Shown piece by piece: positions 4,892-5,618 of a stretch of 5,618 bases of DNA. A program made the translations under genes and the position numbers. The DNA is from Bifidobacteriaceae bacterium (GTDB lineage Bacteria; Actinomycetota; Actinomycetes; Actinomycetales; WQXJ01): assembly GCA_031258055.1 (NCBI GenBank), contig JAIRNM010000373.1, positions 1-5,618 on the forward strand, given 5' to 3'. Each line of letters begins with the position of its first letter. The stretch's first letter is position 1. Below the pieces are notes generated by a model that saw nothing but the letters and a program-made list of their open reading frames with translations, was not told the origin of the DNA and made no database searches.

Positions 4892-5618
4892 GTGAGAACG
4901 GCTGCGGCCAGGGCTGAAGCGCGCGCGAAAACAGGCCGGGGCGATTTCCCGGAGCCAAGCGCTAAACGAAGTAAGAAGCGGAGTAAAGCGACCGCGGTCC
5001 ATCGAATACGGACTCTGAGCGGCGCGGCGGCGCTAGCCGCGGTAATTGTCTTGACGCCATCGCTCTTGGACAGCGCGGCTGAGGGCACCACCGCCAGTCG
5101 CTACGTTCCGACCACTGGTTCGCTCGCCGCCGCCAGCGCCCCGAAGCTCGGAGCACCTGCGGCAGCGACCACGCCGAAAGATGGAGCCCCTGTAACCCAA
5201 CCGGTGGCGGCACCGGCTGTGCTGTCTAGGCCAGGCGGAGTGGAGGTCCAATCGCGCAAGGACTACCGCTCGGTAGACACCGGCATCACCGTTTTCAACA
5301 ACACTGCCTACATCTGGGGCTACGCCTCCGACGGCGTTTCCGGTGGCGACGGCTGGCATGCCGCAGACCCGGAGGCGGAGCAGTATCCGCCCAGCCCGGT
5401 CCAGAACCTGCCGCAAGGTGTGATTGTCGATGCCGCCGCCGGTATCTACAACTTCAACGTCCTGGACAACCAGGGCTGCGTGTGGGGTTGGGGAACCTAC
5501 GGCTGGCATGACGGGTCGGGCGACCGCTGGTACGCCTACCCGCCGGTCAAAATCCGGATCGGTGGCGAGTGGCACGACACGTCGAAACCTTACCTCTGCA
5601 ATGTGCAAGTTATCTCCC
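4892..5618 (+). CDS. Probable secreted RCC1-repeat-like protein, 3' end outside window
   Basis: An open frame of 242 codons runs off the window edge without a stop. It begins with GTG behind AGGGAGGG. The first 41 residues are rich in Lys, Arg and Ala; a hydrophobic core follows (42-59, ALAAVIVLTPSLL region) with a plausible signal-peptidase site after S-A-A (61-63), so the product is probably exported. Residues 64 to about 120 are an Ala/Pro/Thr-rich linker of the kind found in wall-associated actinobacterial proteins. From 124 on, two units of about 56 residues repeat: ITVFNNTAYIWGYASDG with W142, and FNVLDNQGCVWGWGTYG with W198, each followed by a P-x-x-V strand. This fits RCC1-type beta-propeller blades, whose signature is a turn followed by a W-G pair. 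Two cysteines (C196, C236) could form a disulphide outside the cell. Ligand and function are unknown; the fold call rests on repeat spacing and the WG motif. An uncleaved membrane anchor is an alternative to a signal peptide. Confidence 0.75.
   Translation, partial: MRTAAARAEARAKTGRGDFPEPSAKRSKKRSKATAVHRIRTLSGAAALAAVIVLTPSLLDSAAEGTTASRYVPTTGSLAAASAPKLGAPAAATTPKDGAPVTQPVAAPAVLSRPGGVEVQSRKDYRSVDTGITVFNNTAYIWGYASDGVSGGDGWHAADPEAEQYPPSPVQNLPQGVIVDAAAGIYNFNVLDNQGCVWGWGTYGWHDGSGDRWYAYPPVKIRIGGEWHDTSKPYLCNVQVIS

Noticed and set aside
4843..5608. Minus-strand open frames overlapping the secreted-protein gene
   Set aside because: The plus frame has a strong ribosome-binding site, a signal-like N-terminus and repeats; the minus frames show no family features and look like shadows.

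Overview
The window looks like a chromosomal segment of a GC-rich actinomycete (Actinomycetota). The reasons are codons rich in G and C at the third position, a Crp protein with the actinobacterial GPRT and SRETVNKAL signatures, a stand-alone PurL of the actinobacterial type ([14 protein letters not shown] block), a GTG start behind a strong Shine-Dalgarno, and an apparently leaderless gene with a TANNNT -10. I cannot name a genus from the sequence alone.

Layout. Bases 1-215 hold no supportable gene but carry a compact set of nested inverted repeats (59-155), MITE- or REP-like. On the minus strand, 216-917 encodes a Crp/GlxR-type cAMP-responsive regulator. A 334-base divergent spacer (918-1251) separates it from purL (1252-3765, plus strand), the large glutamine-dependent FGAM synthase subunit of purine synthesis. 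purL converges, with only 4 bases between stop codons, on a minus-strand gene (3770-4531) for a protein with a probable helix-hairpin-helix DNA-glycosylase-like fold of unknown function. A second divergent spacer of 360 bases (4532-4891) leads into a plus-strand gene cut off by the window edge (4892 onwards), which encodes a probable exported protein with RCC1-like beta-propeller repeats.

The most informative region is the second spacer. It holds a perfect Crp-type palindrome (TGTGA-N6-TCACA, 4592-4607), a separate 8-bp dyad with a 5-base spacer (4638-4658), a TATAGT -10 box with no good -35, and a long 5' leader with a strongly foldable 72-base segment (4764-4835). The right arm of that segment's inner CCTGG/CCAGG helix could pair instead with bases just upstream of the ribosome-binding site. 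The likely cognate regulator is encoded in the same window, so a simple model is that Crp (cAMP) controls the secreted RCC1-like protein, the glycosylase-like gene, or both, with further control possible in the leader RNA. This is inference: the palindrome and the Crp DNA-contact residues are visible, the regulation is not.

No transposase, CRISPR array, tRNA or rRNA is visible, and I do not see a complete new defence or mobile system.
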